Positions 37,937-46,630 of a stretch of 64,000 bases of DNA are shown here, in pieces. Source of the DNA: Acinetobacter sp. ANC 3929 (lineage in GTDB: Bacteria; Pseudomonadota; Gammaproteobacteria; Pseudomonadales; Moraxellaceae); NCBI RefSeq assembly GCF_000369405.1, contig NZ_KB850000.1, positions 310,001 through 374,000 of the forward strand. The letters are read 5' to 3'. The position numbers and the translations under genes were made by a program. Under the pieces are notes generated by a model. The model had not been told where the DNA came from and did not search any database. It saw only the letters and a list, made by a program, of their open reading frames with translations. Position 1 is the stretch's first letter. Each line of letters opens with the position of its first letter.

Positions 37937-38624
37937 CTGTTACCTGTGTGTTGGTTTCAAGATAATCAAAGAGTTCAGTGAGCTGATCGAGGGCAGGGTA
38001 AGGCAGTTCAGTTGAAAGTCTTGCTGCTTTGCTGCTAGAAGGTTGAAGAATACTGAACAGTTGGGTGATACCAAAATCTTCTGCACCTTTTAGCACAGCA
38101 ACGGTGTCATCAATAAAGACTGCTTGTGCTGGATCAAATGGATGTCGTTGCTGCAATTTTTGCCAAAATGCAACATCCTCTTTGGCATGCCCGAGTTCTT
38201 CGCTACTGACCATAAGTTCAAAGTATGGGCTCAGTTCGACGTTTTCAAGTTTAAGTTGTAGTCCAGCTTGATCTGCATTGGTCAGTAACCAACAACGATA
38301 ACCTTGGGCATTCAGTTGCTGTAACAGTTGATGACAACCCGCACGAGCACGAATTTTTTCACGGTGTTGGTATTGCAGTTGTAAGACATCGACTCCAACT
38401 TTAGCCGTCCAATACGCCGAAGAATACCAAGATAGTGTATGCTTATGCTGTTGGTAAAACTGAAACAGTGTTTGTTGACTTTGCTCAAGTGTACATTGAT
38501 GGACTTGGGCATGACGTTCTGGCAAACAATGATTCCAAATGAAATCATCAAAGGCTAAATCGAGTAATGTGCCGTCCATGTCAAACATGGCGATAGGCTG
38601 CTGCTGTAAATCTGAATATGACAT
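37920..38624 (-). CDS. yrfG: HAD family GMP/IMP nucleotidase, YrfG-like
   Basis: 234-residue haloacid-dehalogenase-type phosphatase. Motif I is FDMDGTLLDLAFDDF (nucleophile Asp near 15), motif II LLTNAD, and motif IV FIDDTVAVL near residue 170; the Lys of motif III is probably in GHAKEDVAFW. The sequence follows E. coli YrfG (GMP/IMP 5'-nucleotidase) in these blocks, including HTLSWYSSAYW. hslR directly downstream matches the E. coli order. Its start is only 11 bases from that of the divergent cysQ. Confidence 0.85.
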   Translation of the reverse strand: MSYSDLQQQPIAMFDMDGTLLDLAFDDFIWNHCLPERHAQVHQCTLEQSQQTLFQFYQQHKHTLSWYSSAYWTAKVGVDVLQLQYQHREKIRARAGCHQLLQQLNAQGYRCWLLTNADQAGLQLKLENVELSPYFELMVSSEELGHAKEDVAFWQKLQQRHPFDPAQAVFIDDTVAVLKGAEDFGITQLFSILQPSSSKAARLSTELPYPALDQLTELFDYLETNTQVTDAKTA

Positions 38625-38635
38625 AAGGTTGGTCT

Positions 38636-39493
38636 ATGTTTATTAAAACGCTTGTCCCACAAGATCAGTTAATTTCACAACTTGTTCCGATCATGGCGCA
38701 GGCTAGTCAAATATTGTTGGAAGAATACCAAAGTTATTGTGCAGGTTGCGAGTTTAATATTCAGGAAAAAAGTGATGATTCACCCGTCACTCAAGCAGAT
38801 TTAAAAGTAAATCATTTTTTATTAAAGCACTTAGCGACAGTTACGCCACAATTACCAGTATTGTCTGAAGAAAGTGATTATTCAGCGCGTGCGGCATGGC
38901 AACGCTGCTGGATGCTTGATCCATTAGATGGCACCAAAGAGTTTATTCATGAGCGCGATGAATTCACAATTAATCTGAGTTTGATTGACGGTCACCAGAC
39001 TATATTTGCCATTATTGCAGTGCCATGTGAGCAGGTCATGTATATCGGACATACTTCGCAATTACCTTATAAATATAGTTTTAGCCGACAAGAATGGTTC
39101 CAATATCAGCTTGAAGATCATGATCTGGCGGCTCCATTGCAAATTGGTTTAAGTCATAACAGTAAAAATCCAAAGTATAAAAACTTTATCGAGCCGATCT
39201 TAGAGAATCGTCAGGTAGAGCGTCGTGAAGCAGGCAGTGCTTATAAGTTTTGTATGATGCTGGAAGGGGAAATCGATATTTATCCTCGTTTCCATCCTAC
39301 CTCAGAATGGGATACCAGCTCAGGACAAGCCCTGTTAGAAAGCATTGGTGGTGGCTTAATGACGTTGGATGAAAAACCTTTTCTCTATAATCAACGTGAG
39401 ACAGTGTTGAATGGCGGCTTTATCGCTTATCGTGATCAGCATTGCAAAAATATTGCATATGATGCGTTAAGCCGTTCTGGCATTTTAGATTGA
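38636..39493 (+). CDS. cysQ: 3'(2'),5'-bisphosphate nucleotidase CysQ
   Basis: 285-residue inositol-monophosphatase-family enzyme that hydrolyses adenosine 3',5'-bisphosphate formed during sulfate assimilation. Metal-binding motifs visible: DDSPVTQADLKVN, LSEESDY, the DPLDGTKEF signature near residue 98, and the WDTSSGQALLESIGG segment near 223. AAGG lies upstream of the ATG. The neighbouring divergent yrfG begins 11 bases away, so the promoters of the two genes must overlap the opposite coding regions. Confidence 0.92.
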   Translation: MFIKTLVPQDQLISQLVPIMAQASQILLEEYQSYCAGCEFNIQEKSDDSPVTQADLKVNHFLLKHLATVTPQLPVLSEESDYSARAAWQRCWMLDPLDGTKEFIHERDEFTINLSLIDGHQTIFAIIAVPCEQVMYIGHTSQLPYKYSFSRQEWFQYQLEDHDLAAPLQIGLSHNSKNPKYKNFIEPILENRQVERREAGSAYKFCMMLEGEIDIYPRFHPTSEWDTSSGQALLESIGGGLMTLDEKPFLYNQRETVLNGGFIAYRDQHCKNIAYDALSRSGILD

Positions 39494-39544
39494 GAGTTAT
39501 ATGGCTCATGCTATAGTGAGTTAAATTAAAGTTTGTGTGTGAAT

Positions 39545-40276
39545 ATGACCCTGCACTTATTGCCTAAAAGTATGTTTGAAGCAATTGATTTACTTCCTGA
39601 TGCTTCAACGCCTGTGACTTTATTTACGCGCCACTCTTTACGTGAATTGGTGAATGGGCAGGGTTTGGCTGGCTATGATTTGCAGTTGACAGAACAAGGG
39701 CGTGATTTGGCTTATGCTTGGGGTGAATATCTCATTCGCAATACTGATCGGGTGATTCAACATTGCATTTCCAGTCCGATTCAGCGTTGTGTCGATACAG
39801 CTGCCTTAATGATTGAAGGTGCAGACGAGACGCGTAAAGCGGTAAATACACATCAAATTGAAATTGTTGAGCAACGTTTATTGGTTGAGCCGGGTAGTTT
39901 CGTTTTGGATATACAGCAGGCAGCGCCTTATTTCCGTAAACAGGGTGCATTAGGTTTTATTAATAGTTTTGTGAATAATGCTTTGCCGGGCATGAAACAT
40001 CCCATTACTGGCGTCTTCGATGTACTGGAATTGCTTTATCATACGCATCCGACACAACAGAATGGTCTTAGTTTGGCGGTAAGCCATGACACGATTCTTG
40101 CTGCCATTGTTGCAGTGATTTCTGGTAAAAATCAAATTGAACAAACAGATTGGCCAGACATGATGGAGGGTTTGTTTGTGTGGTTTGAGGGGGAAGACTT
40201 TGGGAGTAGTAAGTTAAAATGGATTTGGCGCGGTAAGCGTGAAGAGTTAATTATTCAAGATTTTAAAAAATTATAA
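39545..40276 (+). CDS. Histidine phosphatase family protein
   Basis: 243 residues from ATG 39545 (the frame also opens at GTG 39533). The phosphoglycerate-mutase-like fold is shown by the RHS active-site triad in TLFTRHSLRELV near residue 29, LTEQGRDLAYAWGEYL, the Arg in SSPIQRCVDTA, and the second catalytic His in LAVSHDTIL near 180. The HxxE-type spacing is longer than in SixA. It is probably a cytoplasmic phosphatase acting on a small molecule; I cannot name the substrate. It follows cysQ by 51 bases and may be cotranscribed. Confidence 0.8.
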   Translation: MTLHLLPKSMFEAIDLLPDASTPVTLFTRHSLRELVNGQGLAGYDLQLTEQGRDLAYAWGEYLIRNTDRVIQHCISSPIQRCVDTAALMIEGADETRKAVNTHQIEIVEQRLLVEPGSFVLDIQQAAPYFRKQGALGFINSFVNNALPGMKHPITGVFDVLELLYHTHPTQQNGLSLAVSHDTILAAIVAVISGKNQIEQTDWPDMMEGLFVWFEGEDFGSSKLKWIWRGKREELIIQDFKKL

Positions 40277-40478
40277 AATAAAAAAAATAAATTAGGATTT
40301 ATGCATGTAAAAGTCGCTTTATTATCTAAGCTGCTGTGTTTTCTTGTTTTTTAAAAATTAATCCCCCTATGATGTTTTAGCTGATAGTATATATAAATGC
40401 ATGATTTATATTAATTTTAACCAATTAACTTAATTTTTCATTAACGATAATTTATCAGGTTTTTCTTGGGGAAGTGTG

Positions 40479-43460
40479 ATGCAATTACAACTTAAACATT
40501 TAACGGTTTGTTTGTTATCGGCCATGCTCGTCGCTTGCGGTGGTGGTGGTACAGATCATTCAAATGCAACAAATAATACTGAGCCGCCGAAAAATGATCA
40601 TGGTGCAGGAGGAAATACCAACTTTACGCCTGGTGATGGAACCAATGAGCTACCAGGAGATGGAGCGCCAGAAACACCAAATAATGGCTCAGGGACTACA
40701 ACACCTGAAACGCCAAATGGCGGTAATACTGGTTCAGGTGGCGTTACACCAGAAGTGCCGAATACTGGCAATAATGGTTCAGAAAATACAAAACCTGAAA
40801 CACCGAACAATGGTAATAATGGTTCGGGTAACACCACACCAGAAACACCGAGCCAAGGTGGAGGTGGAAATACAGAAACACCGTCTATTCCACCTGTGGT
40901 AGAAAAGTATCCAGAACCTCGTAAAAATATAATAGATGAATCGGTGCTTGGTTTTTATGATTACGATAAGCTTGGGCTGCCGCGTCTACTGCGTAATGAT
41001 CTAAATGGCAGTTTTGCTGCGATGCTGCAATTTGCACAAAGTCATGTGGTCAATCCTAAGAATAATGAAAAAGACTCAATGCCACGCCTAACTACAGAAA
41101 AAGATGCCTTGTTATTGGTCACCCCATTGGCAGAAATGGGTGATCTGCAAAAACTTCAAGTCGAAATTTATCAAGGCAATCAACTGCTCAGAACTGTCAA
41201 ACTGAAAGAGCCGTCGAGAATTGCAGCTTCTGATCAGTCAAATACCGATGGACGTCCACCTGTCAGCTACTCCAAAAGAGCGTGGACGGTTGCATTAAAA
41301 TGGAGTGAGATCCGAGCAGGTTTACATCTTCGGGTAATTGATCCACTGAATAATCGTAGTGGTGATTTAACTGCTGACAATATTGATTTAGCCGCGCCGG
41401 GTGAATTGGTGGTACAGAATATCCGTTTGGGTTTATTAACCGACCCACCAAAATCAACGGGTCATTACATGTTGCTTGAACCTGCAAAGGCGGGTACCGA
41501 TTATTTCCAGACCATTCCAGCAGCACGCATGATTGTTACCAAATACGATGATTTAAAGCTGAATAGAGTCATGGTGGCCAGTGGTGTCATTTATGATGCA
41601 GTGAGTGCTACGACAGGTGATGTTTATAGTGGTGATATGCGTGAAAATACCGCTAAATCGACCTTTGGTGTGGGTATTAACTTGGCCAATTGGGGCATCA
41701 CCAGTGCTTCAATGGCGAGTCAAGAACAACCACAAATCACTCAAAGTGTTGTAGCACATTATGCACGCGGCAAATATAGCAATGGTGAGGCAACTCATGG
41801 CTTAAGCGGCGGCAATGGCATGCTGACCCTGATTGATTCGGTGGGCAATGAGTTTAGCCATGAGATCGGCCATCATTATGGGCTTGGACATTATCCAGGT
41901 TCAGTTGGGGATAATATGTTTTGGGCCGCGCATCATGCAGATAGTGGTTGGGGTTATATTGCCTTTAGAAATAAAATGCGTGGTAATCTCAATTGGACCA
42001 ATACCAACCTGGGTGATGGTGCAAATGGTGTACCAAACTTCCTGAACAAGTATGCTTACGGTTGGGATGCGATGTCGGGCGGTGCAACAGCAAGTAGTAT
42101 CTCTAAATATACCCATTACACAGGGTACAGTACTTATTTAAAAATTCAGCCTGCATTTGATCGTTATGTATGGGATGCCAGTTCACCAACAGGCTATAAA
42201 AAATGGAATGCAACAACACGGGTAATGGAAGTTGCGCAACCTAAGACGCCAAATTCAAGCAATGTTTGGTATAACCGTGCTGATGGCAATTATTTGAAAC
42301 CAAGAATGTTTGGCGTGCCTGTGTATACGATTTTAGGTGGATATGATCCTGAGGCACAAGTTGGCTTGATTTATCCTGCAGCGAAAGGGAACTGGGGTAA
42401 TGTGTTTGATCTACCGCAAGGCAATCCAAATGCGACGACAGCAAATTGTTGGTTGAATGTGAAGTTTGCTAGTGCGAGTCAAAATATTGCTTTAGCACCG
42501 CAACGCATGAATGCCAATAGCAACGCCAATAAGTTCCATGTCAATCTTGCGCAAAGTGAAGCACCGCAGCAAGTGAATCTGTATTGTAAAAAAGCCAATC
42601 AAGCAGCGGTATTGCTTTCTAGCATGTCGATTCCCGTAAATACGGTGGCTTTAGCACCAGCTGTTGAGATTGGTAAAGAGGCTGAATACTCAGCCCTGAG
42701 AACAATTGAATTACCACAGTTAGAACAGGCTTTACTCGATAATAAAGACAAGGCAGTGGTAAATCTCTCTCCTGAATCTAAGCTGCTGTTTGATTCATAT
42801 CGAACTTTTAAAGATCAACTAACAACAGATGCTCAAAATGAAATGGTGCGCTACACTCAACAGCAAATTAAGCTTTATCGTTTAAATCGCTGGATCAATG
42901 TATATCGTTCAGACCTCACCAATTTAAATACCGATGCATTAAATGCATTTCATGCCTTTATTGAAAAGCTGGAACTGAAGGGTGATCTGAATGTTGCATC
43001 AAGTACAAGTTTGCTGAATCGAACCAATTGTTTAAAAGCTGAGAAATTGGGCAATGGGCAATTGAATGCATTTATTAGTGGAGCGACAGGTTGTTTGGGT
43101 GATGACTCGGAGAAGTGGGTATATGACGCTTTGGGTAAAATTCATAACAAGCAATATATCGATCAATGCTTAACCACCACGGCAGGAAATGTGATTAATT
43201 TGCTGCCATGTAGCAGTGCAAGCAGCCAGATATGGGAAACTGATACGGTTACACAAGCCATTAAGCAGTCGAATCAGTGTTTTGATTTGGAAGGTGGTTA
43301 TTTAAGTAATAATCGTGCACGTTTGATCCGCTATCGTTGCACCAATGGGGCCAACCAAAAATGGAGCATTCCTGTGATGAATAATAGTCTGGTGCTGGCG
43401 GGTTTATCGGCGAAGAATTTAGCAGTGGCAACCAAAGTATTGGCACAAAACCCTTCATAA
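40479..43460 (+). CDS. StcE-like (M66-type) metzincin lipoprotein with lectin-like C-terminus
   Basis: 993 residues from ATG 40479, preceded by GGGGAAG. The signal peptide ends in a lipobox (LVAC, Cys at residue 20) followed by GGGG, which favours an outer-membrane, possibly surface-exposed lipoprotein. A Pro/Gly/Asn/Thr-rich repeat linker (about 65-140) comes next. The catalytic signature HEIGHHYGLGH is at about 461-471 and a likely metzincin Met-turn DAMSGG near 530, the pattern of StcE/CpaA-type glycoprotein-cleaving zinc endopeptidases. The C-terminus (about 850-960) has repeated Cys pairs and QxW-like motifs (SSQIWETD, NQKWSIP) of a ricin-B-type lectin. It is not a standard family architecture that I can name. 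Confidence 0.82.
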   Translation: MQLQLKHLTVCLLSAMLVACGGGGTDHSNATNNTEPPKNDHGAGGNTNFTPGDGTNELPGDGAPETPNNGSGTTTPETPNGGNTGSGGVTPEVPNTGNNGSENTKPETPNNGNNGSGNTTPETPSQGGGGNTETPSIPPVVEKYPEPRKNIIDESVLGFYDYDKLGLPRLLRNDLNGSFAAMLQFAQSHVVNPKNNEKDSMPRLTTEKDALLLVTPLAEMGDLQKLQVEIYQGNQLLRTVKLKEPSRIAASDQSNTDGRPPVSYSKRAWTVALKWSEIRAGLHLRVIDPLNNRSGDLTADNIDLAAPGELVVQNIRLGLLTDPPKSTGHYMLLEPAKAGTDYFQTIPAARMIVTKYDDLKLNRVMVASGVIYDAVSATTGDVYSGDMRENTAKSTFGVGINLANWGITSASMASQEQPQITQSVVAHYARGKYSNGEATHGLSGGNGMLTLIDSVGNEFSHEIGHHYGLGHYPGSVGDNMFWAAHHADSGWGYIAFRNKMRGNLNWTNTNLGDGANGVPNFLNKYAYGWDAMSGGATASSISKYTHYTGYSTYLKIQPAFDRYVWDASSPTGYKKWNATTRVMEVAQPKTPNSSNVWYNRADGNYLKPRMFGVPVYTILGGYDPEAQVGLIYPAAKGNWGNVFDLPQGNPNATTANCWLNVKFASASQNIALAPQRMNANSNANKFHVNLAQSEAPQQVNLYCKKANQAAVLLSSMSIPVNTVALAPAVEIGKEAEYSALRTIELPQLEQALLDNKDKAVVNLSPESKLLFDSYRTFKDQLTTDAQNEMVRYTQQQIKLYRLNRWINVYRSDLTNLNTDALNAFHAFIEKLELKGDLNVASSTSLLNRTNCLKAEKLGNGQLNAFISGATGCLGDDSEKWVYDALGKIHNKQYIDQCLTTTAGNVINLLPCSSASSQIWETDTVTQAIKQSNQCFDLEGGYLSNNRARLIRYRCTNGANQKWSIPVMNNSLVLAGLSAKNLAVATKVLAQNPS
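40665..40890 (+). repeat. Coding repeat of Pro/Thr/Asn/Gly units
   Basis: Five degenerate in-frame units, each beginning PETPN, PEVPN or PETPS, of 12-15 codons (36-45 bases). They form the flexible linker between the lipidated Cys and the folded part of the metalloprotease. Such repeats can change copy number between strains. Confidence 0.8.
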
Positions 43461-43637
43461 TTTTATCTGAATGTCATAAATTGATGATATGAAGCTCTTC
43501 GGGGCTTCATATTTTTTTATCTAGAATAGATTTCTGGTGACGTTAAAAAAATAATAAAAGTGTACTTTTAAAATATAAGAATTTTCGTCATGATATGGAA
43601 ATAAAAAGCGAAACTTGACGCATAATTGGATAAAAAG

Positions 43638-44900
43638 ATGTTATTAAACACAATTTATTTATGGGAACCTGAAATTTTTACAGGCAAAGTCCCAGCAGAA
43701 GATGATTCACAACAAGTTGCTTTTGAACTTCATCAGCAATATCGCAATATTTCTACGCATGGTAAAACCCTTCAGGCTTGGTTAGATCTTTTTTCAGAAA
43801 AAATTTGTGATCCGCAATATCAACTCTACTTTTCTGAACAGACACAGCAGTGGGTACAGGGGATTAAGGATCGATTTGCTCAGGGTTTATGTGCCAGTGT
43901 GCAACTTGATGTTTTAGAGCAGGAGGCACAAAACGATGCAGTTTATCGGGTCTTTTATGAGACTGTTCATGAAACGGGAATTGGTTTTTATGAACCAAAC
44001 TATAATGTGTGGGCAATTGGTGAGTTGCAATCGCCTGAAAATGCAGTTTCAAATATGTTACAGCCGTATTTATTAGAACCATTAAAAATCAAAGAGCTTG
44101 AATCAATTCCTGAGTCGAAAAAGCAACTTAATCATTTTCAAATACCACAAAGCATGCCAGAAGCGGAGCAATTGATTAGTCAATGGTTTGAGCAGCAAAG
44201 TTATACGCAGCATTTAAAGCTAGATGTATTTAATGTTGCGCATGATTTTATTTCAAATTGGGGCAATATCGGTCGACCTGAATTAGCCTTAGATACAGGT
44301 TATCGGTGCTTTTTACTCACCCAAAAACAAATTGGTATTTTTTACCAACTCAAAATGGTACTCAGAAAATTAACTGTCAGTCCGATGCTGTCTTTCGCAA
44401 TGGATTTTACCGATCGTTTTATTCCTGATCAATTGCAAGAGCAGCTATCTGAACGCTTGATTTTTCGTCTACGTTCGATGGATGTGCATAAAAGTATAGG
44501 ATTGAAAAACAATGCTGAGCCTCACTTTGCATTGACGGGGCGTTGGGATACACAGGCAGATATTCAAAATTTTTTCACCAATCTAGATGCTTATATCGAA
44601 TTTATTTTTTCAAATCTTGGGCAAGGTCGATTGGAGACATTACAGGCGTGGGCCTATGGTGATATGCCATCGGGTATTCAGATTGATTTGGATTTCCGTT
44701 TCGAGTTGATGATGTTGGCATTAAGTCAAGATCAGTTGTATTTGCAACAACGTTATCAATATCATAAGGCGTTATTGATGCAGAGTAATGCTCGAGCAAG
44801 TGATTTGGGGTTGTTGGAGGAGAGTTATGCGATGTGCCAGAAGTTGCTCAAGATCGTGACAGAGGCGGGAACGGGTTTGCAGCCTTATGTGAAAAATTAA
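43638..44900 (+). CDS. Hypothetical protein, 420 residues
   Basis: I do not recognise a family. The protein starts at ATG 43638 with GGATAAAAAG ahead of it (a TTG four codons earlier opens the frame). It has no signal peptide or membrane segment and looks largely helical and soluble, with many aromatic residues and repeated Gln. Noticeable stretches are NTIYLWEPEIFTGKVP at the N-terminus and FYEPNYNVWAIGELQSPEN in the middle. It is flanked by the metalloprotease gene upstream (170-base gap) and a terminator downstream, and appears to be transcribed alone or with its upstream neighbour. Confidence 0.7.
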   Translation: MLLNTIYLWEPEIFTGKVPAEDDSQQVAFELHQQYRNISTHGKTLQAWLDLFSEKICDPQYQLYFSEQTQQWVQGIKDRFAQGLCASVQLDVLEQEAQNDAVYRVFYETVHETGIGFYEPNYNVWAIGELQSPENAVSNMLQPYLLEPLKIKELESIPESKKQLNHFQIPQSMPEAEQLISQWFEQQSYTQHLKLDVFNVAHDFISNWGNIGRPELALDTGYRCFLLTQKQIGIFYQLKMVLRKLTVSPMLSFAMDFTDRFIPDQLQEQLSERLIFRLRSMDVHKSIGLKNNAEPHFALTGRWDTQADIQNFFTNLDAYIEFIFSNLGQGRLETLQAWAYGDMPSGIQIDLDFRFELMMLALSQDQLYLQQRYQYHKALLMQSNARASDLGLLEESYAMCQKLLKIVTEAGTGLQPYVKN

Positions 44901-44907
44901 AGACAAT

Positions 44908-44938
44908 AAAAAAGCCCGAAAATTCGGGCTTTTTTATA
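44908..44938. terminator. Bidirectional terminator before rpsT
   Basis: AAGCCCGAA (44912-44920) pairs with TTCGGGCTT (44923-44931), flanked by A and T runs. Serves the hypothetical gene and rpsT. Confidence 0.9.
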
Positions 44939-44947
44939 TGCATCAAA

Positions 44948-45214
44948 TTAGTTAGCTAATGCTTTAACTTGAGCGTTTAAGCGGCTCTTATGACGAGCAG
45001 CTTTATTTTTGTGGATGATGCCTTTATCAGCCATACGGTCGATAACTGGAACAGCAGTTTTATAAGCTTCTGTAGCAGTCGCATAATCACCAGCAGCAAT
45101 TGCATTTACAGTGCGTTTGATGTATGTACGAACCATAGAACGCAAGCTTGCGTTGTGTTTACGTGCTTTAACGTTTTGACGAGCACGTTTTTTAGCTTGA
45201 GCAGAGTTTGCCAC
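44948..45214 (-). CDS. rpsT: 30S ribosomal protein S20
   Basis: 88-residue basic protein that binds 16S rRNA early in 30S assembly. Begins (M)[20 protein letters not shown], the standard S20 start, and continues with [15 protein letters not shown]. The start codon is GTG (45214-45212) behind AAGGAG; in E. coli rpsT also uses a non-AUG start, linked to its translational autoregulation. The upstream 200 bases hold its promoter and the divergent region before the next gene. Confidence 0.97.
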   Translation of the reverse strand: MANSAQAKKRARQNVKARKHNASLRSMVRTYIKRTVNAIAAGDYATATEAYKTAVPVIDRMADKGIIHKNKAARHKSRLNAQVKALAN

Positions 45215-45427
45215 TCGTGCACTCCTTGAAAATAAGTTGGTCTGGGCGGGCTGAAGTTAAAACCAATAAAACATTAGCAACATTCACCAGCCCGTAAACA
45301 AGTGCCATATTTTGATGAAACTACGCCCCGAAGTCAAGTCTTGTGATACTTTTAAGTACATTTAACAGGTGATAATGTTCCAAGAAACCGTTACATTAAC
45401 CTTAGATATTGATTGGAATAAATAAAA

Positions 45428-46093
45428 ATGAAAACAGGTGATAAAAAGGCAATCGTCATCGGTGCGACAGGACTGGTGGGTCAAGCATTGATTGATGAGT
45501 TACAACACTCAGATGACTTCGATGTGATTACTGTAATTGTTAGAAAAAATTCAGATACATTAAAAACTTACAGTAAAGTTAATCAACTGGTTTTAGCAGA
45601 TTTCCTGTTGTTAAATGATGAAGATGTGAATGGTTATACACATGCATTCAGTTGCTTGGGAAGCACCATAAAACAGGCAGGGTCGAAAGACGCATTTTAC
45701 GCGATTGATTATGAAATTAATGCTCATTTCGCTGATTTAGTTCAGGATAAAAATATTCATTTATTAGTAGTGAGCGCGTTGGGAGCGAATGCTAATTCAC
45801 CAGTTTTTTATAATAAAGTGAAAGGTGAATTGGAAAATTACCTCAAAAGCCTGTCAATTTATAAGCTATCGATTTTTCAGCCGTCATTATTAATTGGTAA
45901 ACGTAGTGAAGTACGGGTCTTGGAAGACATGGCTCAAACTATTTTTAAGCTTGTTGAAAAGACATGGACCAGACCGTTTAAACTTAAACCTGTAACGGCC
46001 GAGCAATTGGCGCATACTATGTTATTTGCAGCCCAAACGCAGACAGCTGCATTCAAACTCTATGACAATTTAAGCATACAACAAAGCAAATAA
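45428..46093 (+). CDS. NAD(P)-binding atypical SDR, HTATIP2-like
   Basis: 221 residues with a Rossmann start IVIGATGLVGQALIDEL (residues 9-25) and the AFSCLGSTIKQAGSKDAFYAIDYE segment that is characteristic of the HTATIP2/TIP30-like short-chain reductases. FYNKVKGELENYL supplies the conserved Tyr/Lys region. It is a cytoplasmic protein binding NAD(P)H; the substrate is not known. It begins a plus-strand run with rraA (12-base gap) and the GST-like gene, which suggests an operon. Confidence 0.8.
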   Translation: MKTGDKKAIVIGATGLVGQALIDELQHSDDFDVITVIVRKNSDTLKTYSKVNQLVLADFLLLNDEDVNGYTHAFSCLGSTIKQAGSKDAFYAIDYEINAHFADLVQDKNIHLLVVSALGANANSPVFYNKVKGELENYLKSLSIYKLSIFQPSLLIGKRSEVRVLEDMAQTIFKLVEKTWTRPFKLKPVTAEQLAHTMLFAAQTQTAAFKLYDNLSIQQSK

Positions 46094-46105
46094 TGGAGAA
46101 TTTCA

Positions 46106-46618
46106 GTGACAACAATCCCTTTCGTAACCTGTGATTTGTTAGATGATAATACTGAGAAAAACCTGCAAGTGGTCATACCTTCATTAGATGGTAAATTCTT
46201 TAAGAGTTATGGTGCACGTAAGACCTTTGGTGGGCAAGTGGTCACTGTAAAGTGCTTTGAAGATAACTCTCGTGTGAAAGAACTCTTGGCAACCGATGGT
46301 ACGGGTAAAGTATTGGTGGTTGATGGTGGAGCGTCAATGCGTTGTGCTTTGATGGGGGATTTGATTGCTGAGTCTGCGGTGAAGCATCATTGGAATGGTG
46401 TAGTGATCTATGGCTGTGTACGTGATGTCGATGCACTTGCAGAATTGGATTTAGGCGTACATGCATTGGCTGCAATCCCGCAAAAAAGTAATCGTAAAGG
46501 CATAGGTGAAGTCGACATCACACTGTATTTTGGCAGCGTAACGATCAATTCTGGTGATTATCTATACGCAGATAATAACGGTATTGTGATTGCAAAAGAA
46601 AAATTAGTCGACTGCTAA
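46106..46618 (+). CDS. rraA: RraA family protein
   Basis: 170 residues from a GTG start (46106) behind GGAG. The core GKVLVVDGGASMRCALMGDLIAESAVKHHWNGVVIYGCVRDV matches RraA; the Gly-Cys-Val-Arg-Asp motif is near residue 92-96. RraA-type proteins either inhibit RNase E in gamma-proteobacteria or act as 4-hydroxy-4-methyl-2-oxoglutarate aldolases. Genome annotations use both names; sequence alone does not separate them here. Part of the same plus-strand run as its neighbours. Confidence 0.9.
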   Translation: MTTIPFVTCDLLDDNTEKNLQVVIPSLDGKFFKSYGARKTFGGQVVTVKCFEDNSRVKELLATDGTGKVLVVDGGASMRCALMGDLIAESAVKHHWNGVVIYGCVRDVDALAELDLGVHALAAIPQKSNRKGIGEVDITLYFGSVTINSGDYLYADNNGIVIAKEKLVDC

Positions 46619-46630
46619 AAGGATAGCGCT

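Noticed and set aside
40665..40890. CRISPR or tandem DNA repeat array
   Set aside because: The repeats are degenerate, lie in frame within a lipoprotein gene and encode a Pro/Thr/Asn/Gly linker; there are no spacers.
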